From positions 88,501 to 152,500 of the forward strand of contig JACEFZ010028141.1 in the NCBI GenBank assembly GCA_014155875.1: a stretch of DNA of 64,000 bases. Direction: 5' to 3'. The DNA is from Cepaea nemoralis. Taxonomy: Eukaryota; Mollusca; Gastropoda; Stylommatophora; Helicidae. Made by a program: the position numbers and the translations under genes. Within the stretch, counting starts at the first letter, position 1, and each line of letters opens with the position of its first letter. This document shows, one piece after another, positions 20,695 to 31,261 of the stretch. A model generated the notes under the pieces. It had not been told where the DNA came from. It saw only the letters and a program-made list of their open reading frames with translations, and searched no databases.

Positions 20695-20856
20695 AGGGCG
20701 TATATGTAATGACTGTGGAAGTTTTGAAAATATTGCCTTCCAAATTTTGTATTCACCGTTTAATTAATTACCCATGACTGAACTCCACAGACGGTGAATA
20801 CACAACGTGGAATGGCAATATTTTCAAACTCCACAGTCATTAAAAATATACCATGT
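20695..20856. mobile_element. MITE family copy 1 (~160 bp, long inverted repeats)
   Basis: Left arm AGGGCGTATATGTAATGACT then GTGGAAGTTTTGAAAATATT; right arm AATATTTTCAAACTCCACAG then TCATTAAAAATATACC. The same arms occur at 44347-44498 and 45277-45428. No open frame inside. Confidence 0.85.
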
Positions 20857-20861
20857 CGCTT

Positions 20862-21092
20862 AAAAGTCGCTTAAAAGTCGACAGGGTCGACTTCATTGCA
20901 CCGGGTTTTATCCCATATGGCTCGGTCTCTTTCCGCAGCACGGAAAGCGTCGCACAAAGCACGAACTCCGTAGCTTTTAGCGACGACCAACAGGAGTCTC
21001 CGAAACATTTAACTCGTAAACCGAAGGACGCGGCCCGGAATCGAACCCACAACCTTCGGTGCACTAGTCAAACGGCTTGACCACTTCGCCAC
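20862..21092 (-). repeat. SINE family Sc copy
   Basis: Same body as 18820-19066 (GGGTCGACTTCATTGCACCG, AAAGCGTCGCACAAAGCACG) and a head with GTGGTCAAGCCGTTTGAC and GGGTTCGATTCCGGG. Abuts the MITE at 20695. Confidence 0.9.
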
Positions 21093-21180
21093 AGCAAATC
21101 ATACACGTTGTACTCGATCACGCTCGTATCACGTCCACGATTAGATAAATAACTATATATATATATATATATACATATAT

Positions 21181-21406
21181 GACCGGCTGCGTGGCCGAGG
21201 GGTTAGCAGCTTTCTACGTTAACCCCGAATACTCTCGTGGTCGACGTGAGCTCACGAGAATTAGAAGTGATTCGAGTCGCGCCAGTGACTTATGAGAGTA
21301 TGGTGCCGGTCGCTCAGAAAGTCGTGGCGTGCTGATGAGCGTAATCTAGCCTAGGAATCAACATACAGCTGAAAGATGCTGGTGTTGACCGCAATATCCT
21401 GAAAGA
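21181..21406 (+). repeat. SINE family Sd copy
   Basis: Head GACCGGCTGCGTGGCCGAGG then GGTTAGCAGC; later GCTCAGAAAGTCGTGGCGTG, GAGCGTAATCTAGCCTAGG, GATGCTGGTGTTGACCGCAA. Followed by a G run at 21421-21435 and an AT run. Confidence 0.85.
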
Positions 21407-21466
21407 GAATGGAAATGCAGGGGGGGGGGGGGGGGAAATTAATTTTAAAAAAAAATATATATATAT

Positions 21467-24321
21467 CATCATCATCATCATCATCATCATCACCTGCCAG
21501 CTGGCGTAGGCGTTCATAGCTCTCCACAGATCTGGGTCTTTGGTTTTCTGGACCAACTCTGCTGCTGAAATTCCTTCAAGCCACCGTCTCAATCCATCCA
21601 GCATCATTTCTCTTGGTCTGCCTCTACCTCTCTTCCTCTCGATCTTTCTAGCTGTCACGATGTTCTCAATCCCTCTCTTTTCATCACATGACCGAAGAAA
21701 GATGTTTGTCTCTTTCTTATTGTTGTATATAATGTTCTAGCTTCATTAACCTATTTCAGGCAGTCGTTGTTAGTTATTCTGGCAGTCCAAGGAATTCGCA
21801 ACATCGTCTCAGGAACCACATCTCTGTTGCTTCTAATTTCTTCTTAACTTGCTCATTTATATTCCAAGATTCACTGCCATACAGCAAAACTGGTTCTTTA
21901 TAGCATTTCAGCACTCTCATTCTTACATTCAGTGATAGTGACTTATTGCATAAGATACTCTTCATTTTCTGAAATGCGGCTTTTGCTTGCCCTATTCTGC
22001 TCTCAATCTCTGTTGTACATCTTCCATCTGATGATATAAATGTCCCTAGGTATCTAAAATTATCCACTTTGTTAAGAATTGTTCCTTCTATTTCAATGTA
22101 ACATTTTGGTGTCACCATTTTCTTTGATATCACCATTGTTACTGTTTTCTTGATATTCAAGGAGAGTCCTTTCCTTGCACTCTCTGTTACTACAATGCCT
22201 AACAATTGTTGTAGGTCTGTTGATTGATATTTTGTCAACTGCATAGCGTATATTATTTATATTATAACCTCTAACTAGTATTCCTGGCATCTGTTTGATC
22301 TCTCTCATTATTACTTTGCTATACAGGGAGAAGAGATCTGGTGACAAGACACAACTCTGTCGTACTCCTAGATTTATCTGTTCGTAACTACCCTCTTTAT
22401 TTCCCATTTTAATTGCTGCTTCTTGGTTCCAGTAAATATTCTTTATTATTCTTAAATCATTTCCATCAATGTTGATATCTTCCAACATATTAATCAGTTC
22501 ATAATGTTTTGCTTTATCAAATGCCTTAGTATAATCTATGAAGCTCAAATATATGTCTTTCTGTTTCTTTATTGACCTTTCTATTAGTGCCTGTAATGTA
22601 TATATTGCATTGTTTGTGCCATTTCCCTCCACAAATCCATACTGTTCTTCATTAATTTGTATTTTTATATTCTTTCTGGTTCTTCTCATTATGATTCTGA
22701 GTAGAAGCTTAGTGATATGGTTTATGAGGTTAATTATACGAAAATCTTCACATTCAATTGCTCCTGATCTTTATGGTATAGCTATAAATGCACATTTCAG
22801 CATATCACTGGGTAAATATCCACTGCTGTAAATATCATTCAACATTTTGGTTAATATATCTACTCCAAATTCTCCCAATACTTCTATTTCTTCTATTGTG
22901 ATTTCATCTGGCCCAGCTGTTTTTCCTTTCTTCATATGTTTCATAGCGCCAGTTCTTTTTTTAGAATAGGTGGACCTTCTAAGTTACTTTCTTCTGTTAA
23001 TTCTTCCCTTTATCCATCATATAATTGTCTTATATACTCATTCCACCTCTGCATTATAGCACCTTCCTCCAATAATATCTTTCCTGTTTTGGATTTCAAA
23101 CACCCTGTATTTATTCTTATTTTTCTTCCCGTGAGCTCACTGATTTGTCTACGCATATTTTTTGTATCTTTAATGACATTTATTCAATCTTTTTTTTTTT
23201 TTTTTGCATTGCTCGTTTAACCAACTTTCTTTTGCTTTCTCACATTTATCATTAATTTCTTTATTTATCTTAGCGTATTCTTGTTTGTAATTTTTACTCT
23301 GTTTTGTTTTGTCCATCGGCATTAAGATTTCTTCATTCATCCATTTTTTCTTAGCTATTTGGCTTCACTCCGGTAATATTTCTTTTCTAGTTTGATGAAT
23401 GGAGTCCCTTAACATTTCCCATTGTTCATTTATACTCTGCATTTTAGCTATTGCATTGTACCTATTTTTCACAGTCACTCTGTATTGTTCTTGAATTTCT
23501 ATATCTACTTTCAGAACCTCTTTATTAAGTCTCATGTTCCTAATAATTTTTTCCCTCTCTTTAATCGTACTTTCCCCGGGAAGGTTAACCCGGTCAACAA
23601 ATGCCCGCAGAAGTCGGATGTGTCGGCCTAACGGCGCAAGAACGCAGCTCTGCTGTAAACAGGCACAACGCAATCACGTCCGAAAAAAAAACTCCGGATG
23701 AACGAAGAAGAAGAATCGTACTTGTATTTGTCCACATAGTGGTACATGATCACTATCAAAGTCAGCACCAGGAATTGTCTTTACATTAATTAAAGCATTT
23801 CTTAATCTTTTATTAATTAGTATTTAGTCAATTTGGTTGCGTATTTTCTTATCAGGGCTTTTCCATGAGTATAGTCGTCTTTTATAGTGTTTAAACCATG
23901 TGTTTCAAATTATCATATCATAGATATTTGCCAATTCTATTAGCTTTTCCCCTCTTTCATTTCTTGTACCCAAACCATAATTCCCTACTACAACCTTCAT
24001 TTTCCCCTTTCCTACTTTTGCATTAAAATCTCCAAGTATTATTTTTATTTCCTGTGATCCAATTTGAGCCATCGCCATTTCTATTTCGTCGTAAAAGTGT
24101 TGTATTTCTTCATCACTACTGCTTGTTGTTGGTGCATATACTTGTATAATATTTATATCTATTGGTTTGCCTTTGATTGTGACTATAATAACTCTATCTA
24201 AAATTCACCAATATCATTAAGTGACTTGGTTGTTTTTTTCGTAAAGTATTATTCCTACACGTTTTTCATGTGTATCCTCTCCAGAATAAATTATTGTGTG
24301 TTTGTCAGCTATAATTTTAAT
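21467..24321 (-). pseudogene. LINE-E: APE endonuclease, RT and C-terminal region, broken
   Basis: Read downward. The endonuclease is at 24321-23700: KRVGIILY; the catalytic IILGDFNAKVGKGK near 24040; and ADFDSDHVPLCG near 23750, the terminal SDH motif. A linker coiled region follows (23640-23370), then the RT with INEEQYGFVEGNGTNNAIYT, LSFIDYTKAFDKAK and LGVRQSCVLSPDLFSLYS. The catalytic box is damaged (IRYAVDKIS in place of YxDD). Then FRYLGTFISSDGRCTTEIES, VLLYGSESWNINEQ, and RKRGRGRPREMMLDGLRRW, ending at a (GAT)n tail near 21467. Several shifts and stops separate these parts. It is the most complete LINE here in domain content, but dead. A ~100-bp foreign stretch lies at 23590-23710. The RT-to-tail part resembles 60310-60680. 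Confidence 0.85.
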
Positions 24322-24804
24322 ATTGAGCACAACCCACTACTGGCAACGCTGATCGCAATCTGGTATGAACCTAAGGCCTATCCACGTCAATATGGAAGCA
24401 CTATACTCGAGTTTCGCCCTCGTTTGAGCTCGTCAGTAGTGCATATCCCTGACCGGATCCGGAAACAAGCCCCGGATCACCGGCGTGTGAAGCGGGTGTG
24501 TAACCACGCGGCACACGTTGGACACACAGCCAAATTATCATAACAGAATATTACAACGTCACTCATCGTAGGCTATGCTCAAGATTGCCCAATCGCCGCG
24601 ACTGACGTCCGTCAATCGATGTGGACCCGAAACGATCAGGACTTCTCACTGGCAAGGAACACCAGGCCTCCTAAATCCAATGAGCAATAATCAAATTGAT
24701 TTATTTGGTTATTTCGGGATTTGAAATTTAAATATTGAGCACAACCCACTACTGGCAACGCTGATCGTATTCTGGTATGAACCTAAGGCCTATCCACGTC
24801 AATA
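24322..24804. repeat. Direct repeat unit X, copies 1 and 2, splitting the LINE-E endonuclease
   Basis: Copy 1 (about 24322-24690) and partial copy 2 (about 24700-24804) both read AAATATTGAGCACAACCC, TACTGGCAACGCTGATCG, CTGGTATGAACCTAAGGCC, TATCCACGTCAAT. Copy 3 is at 24960-25285. The unit lies exactly between the two halves of the endonuclease frame. No coding or tRNA-like feature recognised. Confidence 0.8.
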
Positions 24805-24957
24805 ATTTTGCCCGATCCCTTCCATCTCGTCTCACTAAGGCCTAGTATATTCACTTTCATGCTATCCATCTCTCTTAGAACATTGTTCAACTTTCCTAGC
24901 TCATTTAATATCCTAACATTCTATGTTCCTCCTCTAAATTTATTTTATTTATTGATT
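24805..24957 (-). pseudogene. LINE-E endonuclease N-terminal piece
   Basis: Minus-strand frame reads NVRILNELGKLNNVLREMDS then MKVNILGLSETRWKGSGK. GLSETRW is the APE-type Glu motif that precedes the DFN block. It continues, in protein order, at 24321 downward after unit X, so the element was split by unit X. Confidence 0.75.
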
Positions 24958-24959
24958 AT

Positions 24960-25285
24960 GTGGTTGTTTCGGGATTTGAAATTTAAATATTGAGCACAAC
25001 CCATTACTGGCAACGCCGATCGCATTCTGGTATGAACCTAAGGCCTATCCACGTCAATGTGGAAGCACTAGACTCGAGTTTCGCCCTCGTTTGAGCTCGT
25101 CAGTAGTGCATATCCCTGACCGGATCCGGAAACAGTCCCGGATCACGCGTGTGAAGCGGGTGTGTAACCACGCGGCACACACTGGACACACCAAATTATC
25201 ACAACAGAATACCACAACGCTACCCATCGTACGCTATGCTCAAGATTGGCCAATCGCCGCGACCGACGTCCGTCAATCGACATAT
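24960..25285. repeat. Direct repeat unit X, copy 3
   Basis: Same start GGTTGTTTCGGGATTTGAAA and same body as copies 1 and 2, ending TCAATCGACATATTTTATTT. Contains GAGCTCGTCAGTAGTGCATA and a CCTGACCGGATCCGG block shared with copy 1. Confidence 0.8.
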
Positions 25286-25640
25286 TTTATTTATGTTTTT
25301 GCCATCAGTAGCTGGATGACGGTCTGGTGTCACCCGTGGCTCATGACTGTCCCTACCGTACGAGGATGTCCTAAGACAGCCATTAACGTCGTTCACTAAC
25401 TCTGATATATGATATGCCATGAAGTCTTGGGAAGATAATGTGGTGGTTTCCCCTTGCCCTCCACATCCACAAGGTGGTCTTTTTACCTCTGCCTTTGACA
25501 GCCATCTCCGACTGTCAGGACAAGTGAGTGCCCTGCTCTGCTCAGCTGCAGAGTTGTCCACTTATTCCGGTGGATATTTGGTCCGCAGAGCTGTGTTAGC
25601 CACACCGTAATGTGTTTCCATCCTCTACCACTGGGAGGTG
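25220..25640 (-). CDS. Unrecognised open frame next to unit X
   Basis: A 113-residue minus frame (ATG at 25561) with a Cys/Gly-rich part (RPPCGCGGQGETTTL) and MAYHISELVNDVNGCLR. The base composition is coding-like and richer in GC than its surroundings. No domain recognised. Its place upstream of a LINE-E endonuclease start suggests a retroelement leader or ORF1 piece rather than a host gene; that is inference. The lower part overlaps unit X. Confidence 0.3.
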
Positions 25641-25769
25641 CAGTTGGGATTTTCCCTTCCTAAAGCTATGGTCTATGACCAAAACTCTCCAATAATTTCT
25701 GTATATATACCCACTAATCAACTGATTCTGCCAGTGTCACCAATATACACTTGGGTTTGTGGTTTTTGG

Positions 25770-25955
25770 CTTGTAAGCAAATCTCCCTTCTTACACGCCT
25801 ATAGAGCCAGACTTATTTTTCTATAGACCAACGTTGGTGACATGGTTTAGAGCCAGACTTATTTTTCTATAGACCAACGTTGGTGACATGGTTGGTATCA
25901 CACTGGCCGCTTTTACTTCCGAAGACATTTTCTGGTGTCACTTTTAGGTTGCGCG
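25770..25955 (-). repeat. SINE Sb fragment with a 46-bp tandem duplication
   Basis: TATAGACCAACGTTGGTGAC is followed by GGTATCACACTGGCCGCTTT, TACTTCCGAAGACATTTTC. This is the minus-strand Sb order. The piece TAGAGCCAGACTTATTTTTC to GACATGGTT occurs twice in tandem (about 25802-25847 and 25848-25893). Confidence 0.6.
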
Positions 25956-26066
25956 GATCTTGATTCAAGGTCAAATTTTAAAACTGAAATATAATTCTAC
26001 ATATATTAGAAAGTTCTGGAAATGTTTGGTAGTTAAGCCTGCAGAAAGGACACGACCACCTCATAC

Positions 26067-26067
<1 letters not shown>

Positions 26068-26157
<90 letters not shown>

Positions 26158-26158
26158 C
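26068..26158. repeat. (CA)n followed by (CACG)n microsatellite
   Basis: Pure CA from 26070 to about 26122, then CGCA units to 26157. Confidence 0.97.
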
Positions 26159-26329
26159 TGACACAGGCGATCTTATGGCATGTACTAAGGATGAGACGCG
26201 AAATGATATAACTTCATATGTTCTAGATTTCGGAATTATGTACTGGTGTGGTTATATTTCTTCCTCACAGCTTTTCCTCTTCAAAAATGAATCTCTGATA
26301 ACTATTTTATTAAGGAACATTTTTTTTTT

Positions 26330-26880
26330 TTTTTAGAAATTTGAGTAGTTAGTCGAACCATGGGTGCAAAATGATTTTATACAGAGAATGGCTGGAAACC
26401 AAATTAGCGTTAAATAAGTATCTTTAAACTTTGGAAATGCTTATATGTTAATATTTGTTTGAAATTCAGTCTCGTAGTTACAGCATAACTTTTGACCAAA
26501 ATAAAGCGCCAGGGGTACAAAACTCTTTACACCGAGAGTGGTTTGAAACCAAATGAGTGTTGACTAGTTAGATTTATACTTAGATAGAGCTTAAATGTGA
26601 TATTTATTTTACATTCGGTATATTAATTACAGCATAACAAGTAATAAGAAATTGTGTTAGTTCTTTGGGTTTTTCTTCCTGCCCAAAAACAAGGTACTAT
26701 GTATGCAGAATAACTGTATGCCGAGAATGGTTGCAAACCAAAATGGCATTGAATAGTTCGATTTAGACTTAGTAAGAGCTTAATTAATTACCCATTATTG
26801 AAATTCAGTGTAATAGTTACACCACAGAAAGTAATAAGACATTATTTTTCGGCTTCTTCTTCAGACTAAAACCGCTGTTA
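26330..26880. repeat. Degenerate tandem repeat of ~145-185 bp, about 3 units
   Basis: Units each contain GGAAACCAAATTAGCGTT / TGAAACCAAATGAGTGTTGA / GCAAACCAAAATGGCATTGA, then ACTTAGA...GAGCTTAA, then TTCAGTCTCGTAGTTACAGC / TTCGGTATATTAATTACAGC / TTCAGTGTAATAGTTACACC. No frame conserved between units. Confidence 0.65.
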
Positions 26881-27597
26881 TTTTAAATTAGGATCTCTCT
26901 GGGACACAAAGAGTTAATGTATGTCGTGTACGGGGTAAGCACTGAGCAATTTTGTGAGTTTCTTAGTAATAGTTAGTCAACGCCACCACTCTCTAACTGA
27001 ATTTGAAATGTAGTTGTTTAGACGCACGAAGCAATTTGTGTTTTGTTGAATATTGCCTCATTTATTCGTATTCTCTTTCCAATATTTGTCTCAAACCTAC
27101 AGTCGTCCTCTATCAGGTGTCCCTGGTGAGAGAAATTATTGATTTGTTCCAATTGTGAACCCAGAAAATGGGGCAGCTTTGTTATTGTCGTAAAATTTGC
27201 CATACGGAGTGCTACATCATTCGGAAAAAAAAGTAAACCAGAAAAAAAGAGGGTAAAATATTTCATTGCTGCAGTTAGCAACTACAAAAACTAGACAAAA
27301 AGGCATTTCTAATAATAAATTTATATTAGACCGCGTTCACATACTTACAATACATAATTTCTTGGCTCATTTATAAATCCATAGAAAATATCGGTAAACA
27401 CAAATCAATACAAGCGCAGCCAATAATCTATGTTGCATCCAGATGTAGTATTATTCACAACAGACGTGGAATGTAGCATATGTAACATATGAATATAAGG
27501 ATTAGAGTGTCACGTTCTTTCCGTTATAAGGTTATAGCTAGGGGCAACAGATGGGTTTCCAGCGATCGATAGTGTAATGGGAATGATAAAGGGTGTC
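26881..27597. other. No gene seen
   Basis: AT-rich. The short minus frame at 27018-27281 has LFFPNDVALRMANFTTITKL and EDDCRFETNIGKRIRINEAI, the latter like LINE C-terminal text (a YLG...I..DG.. EI..RI type stretch), so this may be another LINE trace. Not certain. Confidence 0.4.
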
Positions 27598-27599
27598 AA

Positions 27600-27900
27600 A
27601 ATGTTTCTATCTGTATGTCTGTCTATATATATATATATATATATATCTTCTTGATTGCCTGCCTGCCTGTCTGTCTGTCTGCCTGTCTGTCTGTATCTCT
27701 GCCTGCCTACCGGCCTGCATATCTGCCTGTCTGTCTCTCTGCTACTTACTTACCTGCCTGATAGCTTCTTTGTCTGATTGTCAAGCTACCTGATTGCGTA
27801 CCTATATATCTACCCCTCTGTCTGTCTCTCTATCTGTTTTGTTGTCTCTGGTTCGGACGTTCGGTCTCTTTGATTGTGTATCTGTTTGTCTGAGAGACAG
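27600..27900. repeat. (CTGT)n/(GCCT)n degenerate microsatellite
   Basis: TATATATA run, then GCCTGCCTGTCTGTCTGTCT and related units with interruptions to about 27900. Confidence 0.85.
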
Positions 27901-27924
27901 TGAGAGACATCCATCCATCTATCA

Positions 27925-29065
27925 TATGCCATGAGGTAAACGTGGGTGGTCATGATTCGCCATTTCACTCTATCACCAGAGTCGTGGATCAGTTCAGTGA
28001 TCTTGTATCGACGTTGCCACGTGGTCAAACCATCCAGGTATTTACTTCTCACTTTTCCCCTTGTTGTCTTCCCCCGATCTTACCAGTTGTCACCAAGATC
28101 TCTAATTTATTTCTTCTCATAACATGTCCAAAAAAATTTGACTATCTACGTCTAATTTCTCTAATAAGTTTACGATTTTCAAGTGTTTCTTGTAGGACTT
28201 GGTCGTTGGTTTTTCTGTCTGTCCATGGTATTCTTTGCATTTTCCTCAGACACCACATTTACACAGCCATCAGATGGTTTTCAGCTTGTCTGCTCGTTGT
28301 CCACGCTTCACATCCATACAAAAGTGCAGGCTCTATGTAGCACCCCAACACTCTTTTTATCGTAGCAACATCTTTTTATTGATAAATATGATTTTCATCT
28401 TGCAAAAGGCTACCTAAGCCATGGCGATTCTTGTTTTAATCTCTTCAAGGCATCTCTCAACAGATGTTATTACTGTTCCGAGATAATTGTACCGATTCAG
28501 TTGTTGAAGAATATTCCCATTTACTCGTATATTACATTGTGGTATTTCGGTCTTCCTAATGACGACTATAATCTGTGTCTTCTTACAATTTAATTCTAAC
28601 CCTAGTTGTTCACTGCCTGCAACAACCGCATCTACTAATTGTTGCAGATCCTGCTCCTTGTCTGAAATCAATACACTATCATCTGTATATCTAATGTTAT
28701 TGATGTTTCGTCCCTCTATGATGATTCCATTTAAAGCTTCTACATTTCTGAAAATATAGTCACTGTATAGAGAAAAAGATCTGGAGACATTACACATCCC
28801 TTTCTCACACCTCTCTTAATAAGCTGATATTGCCCCACTTCATTATTAATGCTTATGTGCAGATTGTTGTTTCCAATACATATTTTTTTATACGTCTAAT
28901 GTTTTTTCCATCAATTTGTAGATCTACAAGCATCTCTATCATGTTGACACGTCTTACTCTATCGAATGCCTTTGTGTAGTCAATAAAGCAACGATGTGTA
29001 TCTTTGTTTACTTCTATAGAGAGAATTACAGATAGGAGATAGCAAATGACAGAATGGTTTGGCAT
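27925..29065 (-). pseudogene. LINE-A reverse transcriptase fragment, broken
   Basis: Protein order from 29065: SIEVNKDTHRCFIDYTKAF, DRVRRVNMIEML, DLQIDGKNIRRIKKYVLE, then a stop-rich gap. From 28797: FSLYSDYIFRNVEALNGI, NNIRYTDDSVLISDKEQDLQ (YTDD catalytic box), LELNCKKTQIIVVIRKTEIP, YNYLGTVITSVERCLEEIKT. The C end from 28400 is in another frame, with CRSKYLDGLTTWQR and TELIHDSGDRVKWR. It extends a little further 5' than the copies at 10929 and 51311. Confidence 0.85.
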
Positions 29066-29920
29066 GAGTTGGTAGGGGGACTATACCCCAGTGAGGGATA
29101 AGGGACACAAGAAAGGAGATTGCTATAATTAATTATTGATGTGGAGTTGTATTATTTATTCCTCACTCTCGTCGCTTACATCTTTTATAGAAACCTCGTG
29201 GGCTTTATTTACACATACGCTCCGATGTTATCCGTATTTTGATTTCTTGATTATCCACTGGCTGTTTCTTTAATATCATTATGCCCCTTTGGTGTTCCTT
29301 TAATCATGTTTCGTTTGATTTTCTTGTTATCATACATTTACTCGCGGTTTTTGCCTGGTTGATGTTCGTTCGCATGCTTTTGTCGTCAAAGAATTTCTAT
29401 AATTTTATTGCATGTTTTCTTTTAGCTCGATCGAGTATTTATGACTGTCGGTGGTCAAGTCTCTACTTGAAGTCTTAGCACTCAAGTCGTATCATTTTGT
29501 GTCTATAGTTATATTGAAGTTAACATTTCTGAAGGCTATTAAAATTAATACAATATCCCGTTGTCCTTACATTGAATTGGGCTGGTTTTTCGTTATTATT
29601 CCTAGTTCGTCATTTGTTGCCGTTATCTCCCATCAGCGGTACAGTTAATACACAAACCAGATGTTCAGACAATGCAAGCACCAGAAGAAATACACATTCT
29701 AGAGACAGTGTATATAGGTGGCCGTGCGTCTAAGGTAGTCTAAGCACACTTCTTCATTTAGCGAAGCCCAGTTTGTCATTTGTTTTCGACAGGTTTGAAT
29801 ATATGTGCTCGCGTAGCTTTCAATTGTTTCTGTTGTCTATGTGTCCGCTGTTGGCTCTTGTGGATTAGGGGTAAGTATACGAAGTTTTAAAATTTCCCCC
29901 AACATACTTCTTAATACTAA
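29066..29920. other. No gene seen
   Basis: AT-rich sequence 3' of the GPCR. No recognised domain or repeat copy. Confidence 0.45.
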
Positions 29921-29924
29921 GCTG

Positions 29925-30108
29925 AGGGTTCGGAGTCAACAGCAGGCGATTTGGGAACAGATAATTTTGCGTTGAATTACATTATGTGAGTGTCAGCCAT
30001 TCGGAAAGCAATGTCAAACTGCTTAACGTAAAATTGCCTAGTAAATAATAAGCAGCCAATAAATGATGGAGGTTATTGTAGCGGTCAGGAAGGACATGCG
30101 ACAACCTT
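29925..30108 (+). repeat. SINE family Sd copy, head decayed
   Basis: GCAGGCGATTTGGGAACAG, ATTCGGAAAGCAATGTCAAA, CTGCTTAACGTAAAATTGCC, and a tail with GTAGCGGTCAGGAAGGACAT. Lies about 80 bases past the GPCR stop. Confidence 0.65.
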
Positions 30109-30190
30109 TTAATATTTCCCCTGCTGTATAGATAGTTTTTGTATTTCGTTTAAGTGAATTTACGTCTGACAGATGACGCTAGCACACCTT

Positions 30191-31249
30191 TCAAGCATAA
30201 ACAGATTCAGTGTCCTCCTCATGCCGACGTCTGGAGAACAAACTCTCAAAAACATGTCTGAACTTTGGGTTGAAGGCCACGTAGATGAAGAAGTTACACG
30301 AGCTGTTTATATCCACAAGTAGGTATCTAATTATGTCGTAAAACAAAGCCACCTTGCTCAATGCTGCGTTATCTAGGTTAAACAAAGGAAGGCTGCGAAT
30401 CACAAAACAAAAACGTGTTATGGAGTAAATAACACAGACCATCAGAAGTGTCTTTGTGGTTTTAGATGCGGACCGTTGCGCTGATGTACTGGACACGATT
30501 TTCTTACGTTTTGTAGCGATAATTTTAAGTCTAATGCCAATTGCTAGACTGCCTACGGCGACGATGATTAGTGGTATTGTGTGGGTTGGTTGGTTTATAA
30601 CTACATCATTAAACCACAACACATCAAAATTTGGAGCATTGTAGTAAGCTGAATCGGTACTCCAAGCCGTGTACGATTGATACTTTTCGTTATATTCAAA
30701 GTTAAAGTCGAACCATAATATTTGGAAAATAGACCAGGGAATCCAGAACAACACAGCAAAGAACAAAGCCATCCATGCTCGTGTACGCGTGACAATTCGT
30801 GATAACCTTAGCGGGTTAAACACGGCAATCAGGCGTTCAACTGTGATTAGAACAGTAATGCAAGTTGTCACTCTCCCACCCAGCGCAGAAAGGAAGAACA
30901 AAACAACTCTAACTACCAGAATAGTTAACCCTGGTGCATAAGGAAAGAAAAGCAAAATGCACCCGTTGATACAGTTAGTGTCCTGCAAAAAGAAGTACGC
31001 CGATACGTCTAAGACATGAATCAGAGTCATGGTATCAGCAACAGCCAAGCCGAACAGCAAGATGTTGGAAGGTCTGCGGAGTCCACTTTTGACAATAACC
31101 ACAATACTGATAACATTTCCAATGATGCCGACAGAACAGACAGTGGGTATTATCACGTATTGATTAAACCAATTCGTTGCGTATGTCACAAAGTCCACTT
31201 CAGCTAGTGTTGAAGTGGTCATAAACTGGGTGGTGTTACCTGCTGTCAT
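30191..31249 (-). CDS. Rhodopsin-class (class A) G protein-coupled receptor, intronless
   Basis: 352 residues, single exon. Seven hydrophobic segments are visible: about 33-55 (with GN at 44-45), 64-88 (LAVAD 68-72, the TM2 Asp), 104-130, 158-180, 222-245, 266-288 and 302-325. TM3 ends in ERLIAVFNPL (138-147), the DRY-box position as ERL. TM7 holds DINSSCNFFIYVAFNPKF, where NSSxNFxIY stands in for NPxxY, a pattern seen in invertebrate peptide and chemosensory receptors. NTT at 5-7 is a possible glycosylation site. Cys93 or Cys97 could be the TM3-top Cys, but the second outer loop (about 181-221) has no Cys, so the usual disulfide seems absent. It should sit in the plasma membrane and signal through G proteins; the ligand is unknown. 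Gastropods carry large intronless families of such receptors, so a chemosensory or peptide role is possible. The ATG at 31249 gives the full N-terminal tail. Confidence 0.9.
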   Translation of the reverse strand: MTAGNTTQFMTTSTLAEVDFVTYATNWFNQYVIIPTVCSVGIIGNVISIVVIVKSGLRRPSNILLFGLAVADTMTLIHVLDVSAYFFLQDTNCINGCILLFFPYAPGLTILVVRVVLFFLSALGGRVTTCITVLITVERLIAVFNPLRLSRIVTRTRAWMALFFAVLFWIPWSIFQILWFDFNFEYNEKYQSYTAWSTDSAYYNAPNFDVLWFNDVVINQPTHTIPLIIVAVGSLAIGIRLKIIATKRKKIVSSTSAQRSASKTTKTLLMVCVIYSITRFCFVIRSLPLFNLDNAALSKVALFYDIIRYLLVDINSSCNFFIYVAFNPKFRHVFESLFSRRRHEEDTESVYA

Positions 31250-31261
31250 TTTGCACTGAAT

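Noticed and set aside
7650..21092. tRNA gene calls at SINE heads (for example 14296, 19066, 35908)
   Set aside because: A and B boxes are present but the acceptor stems do not pair, and each is followed by a SINE body; they are tRNA-derived SINE promoters, not tRNA genes.
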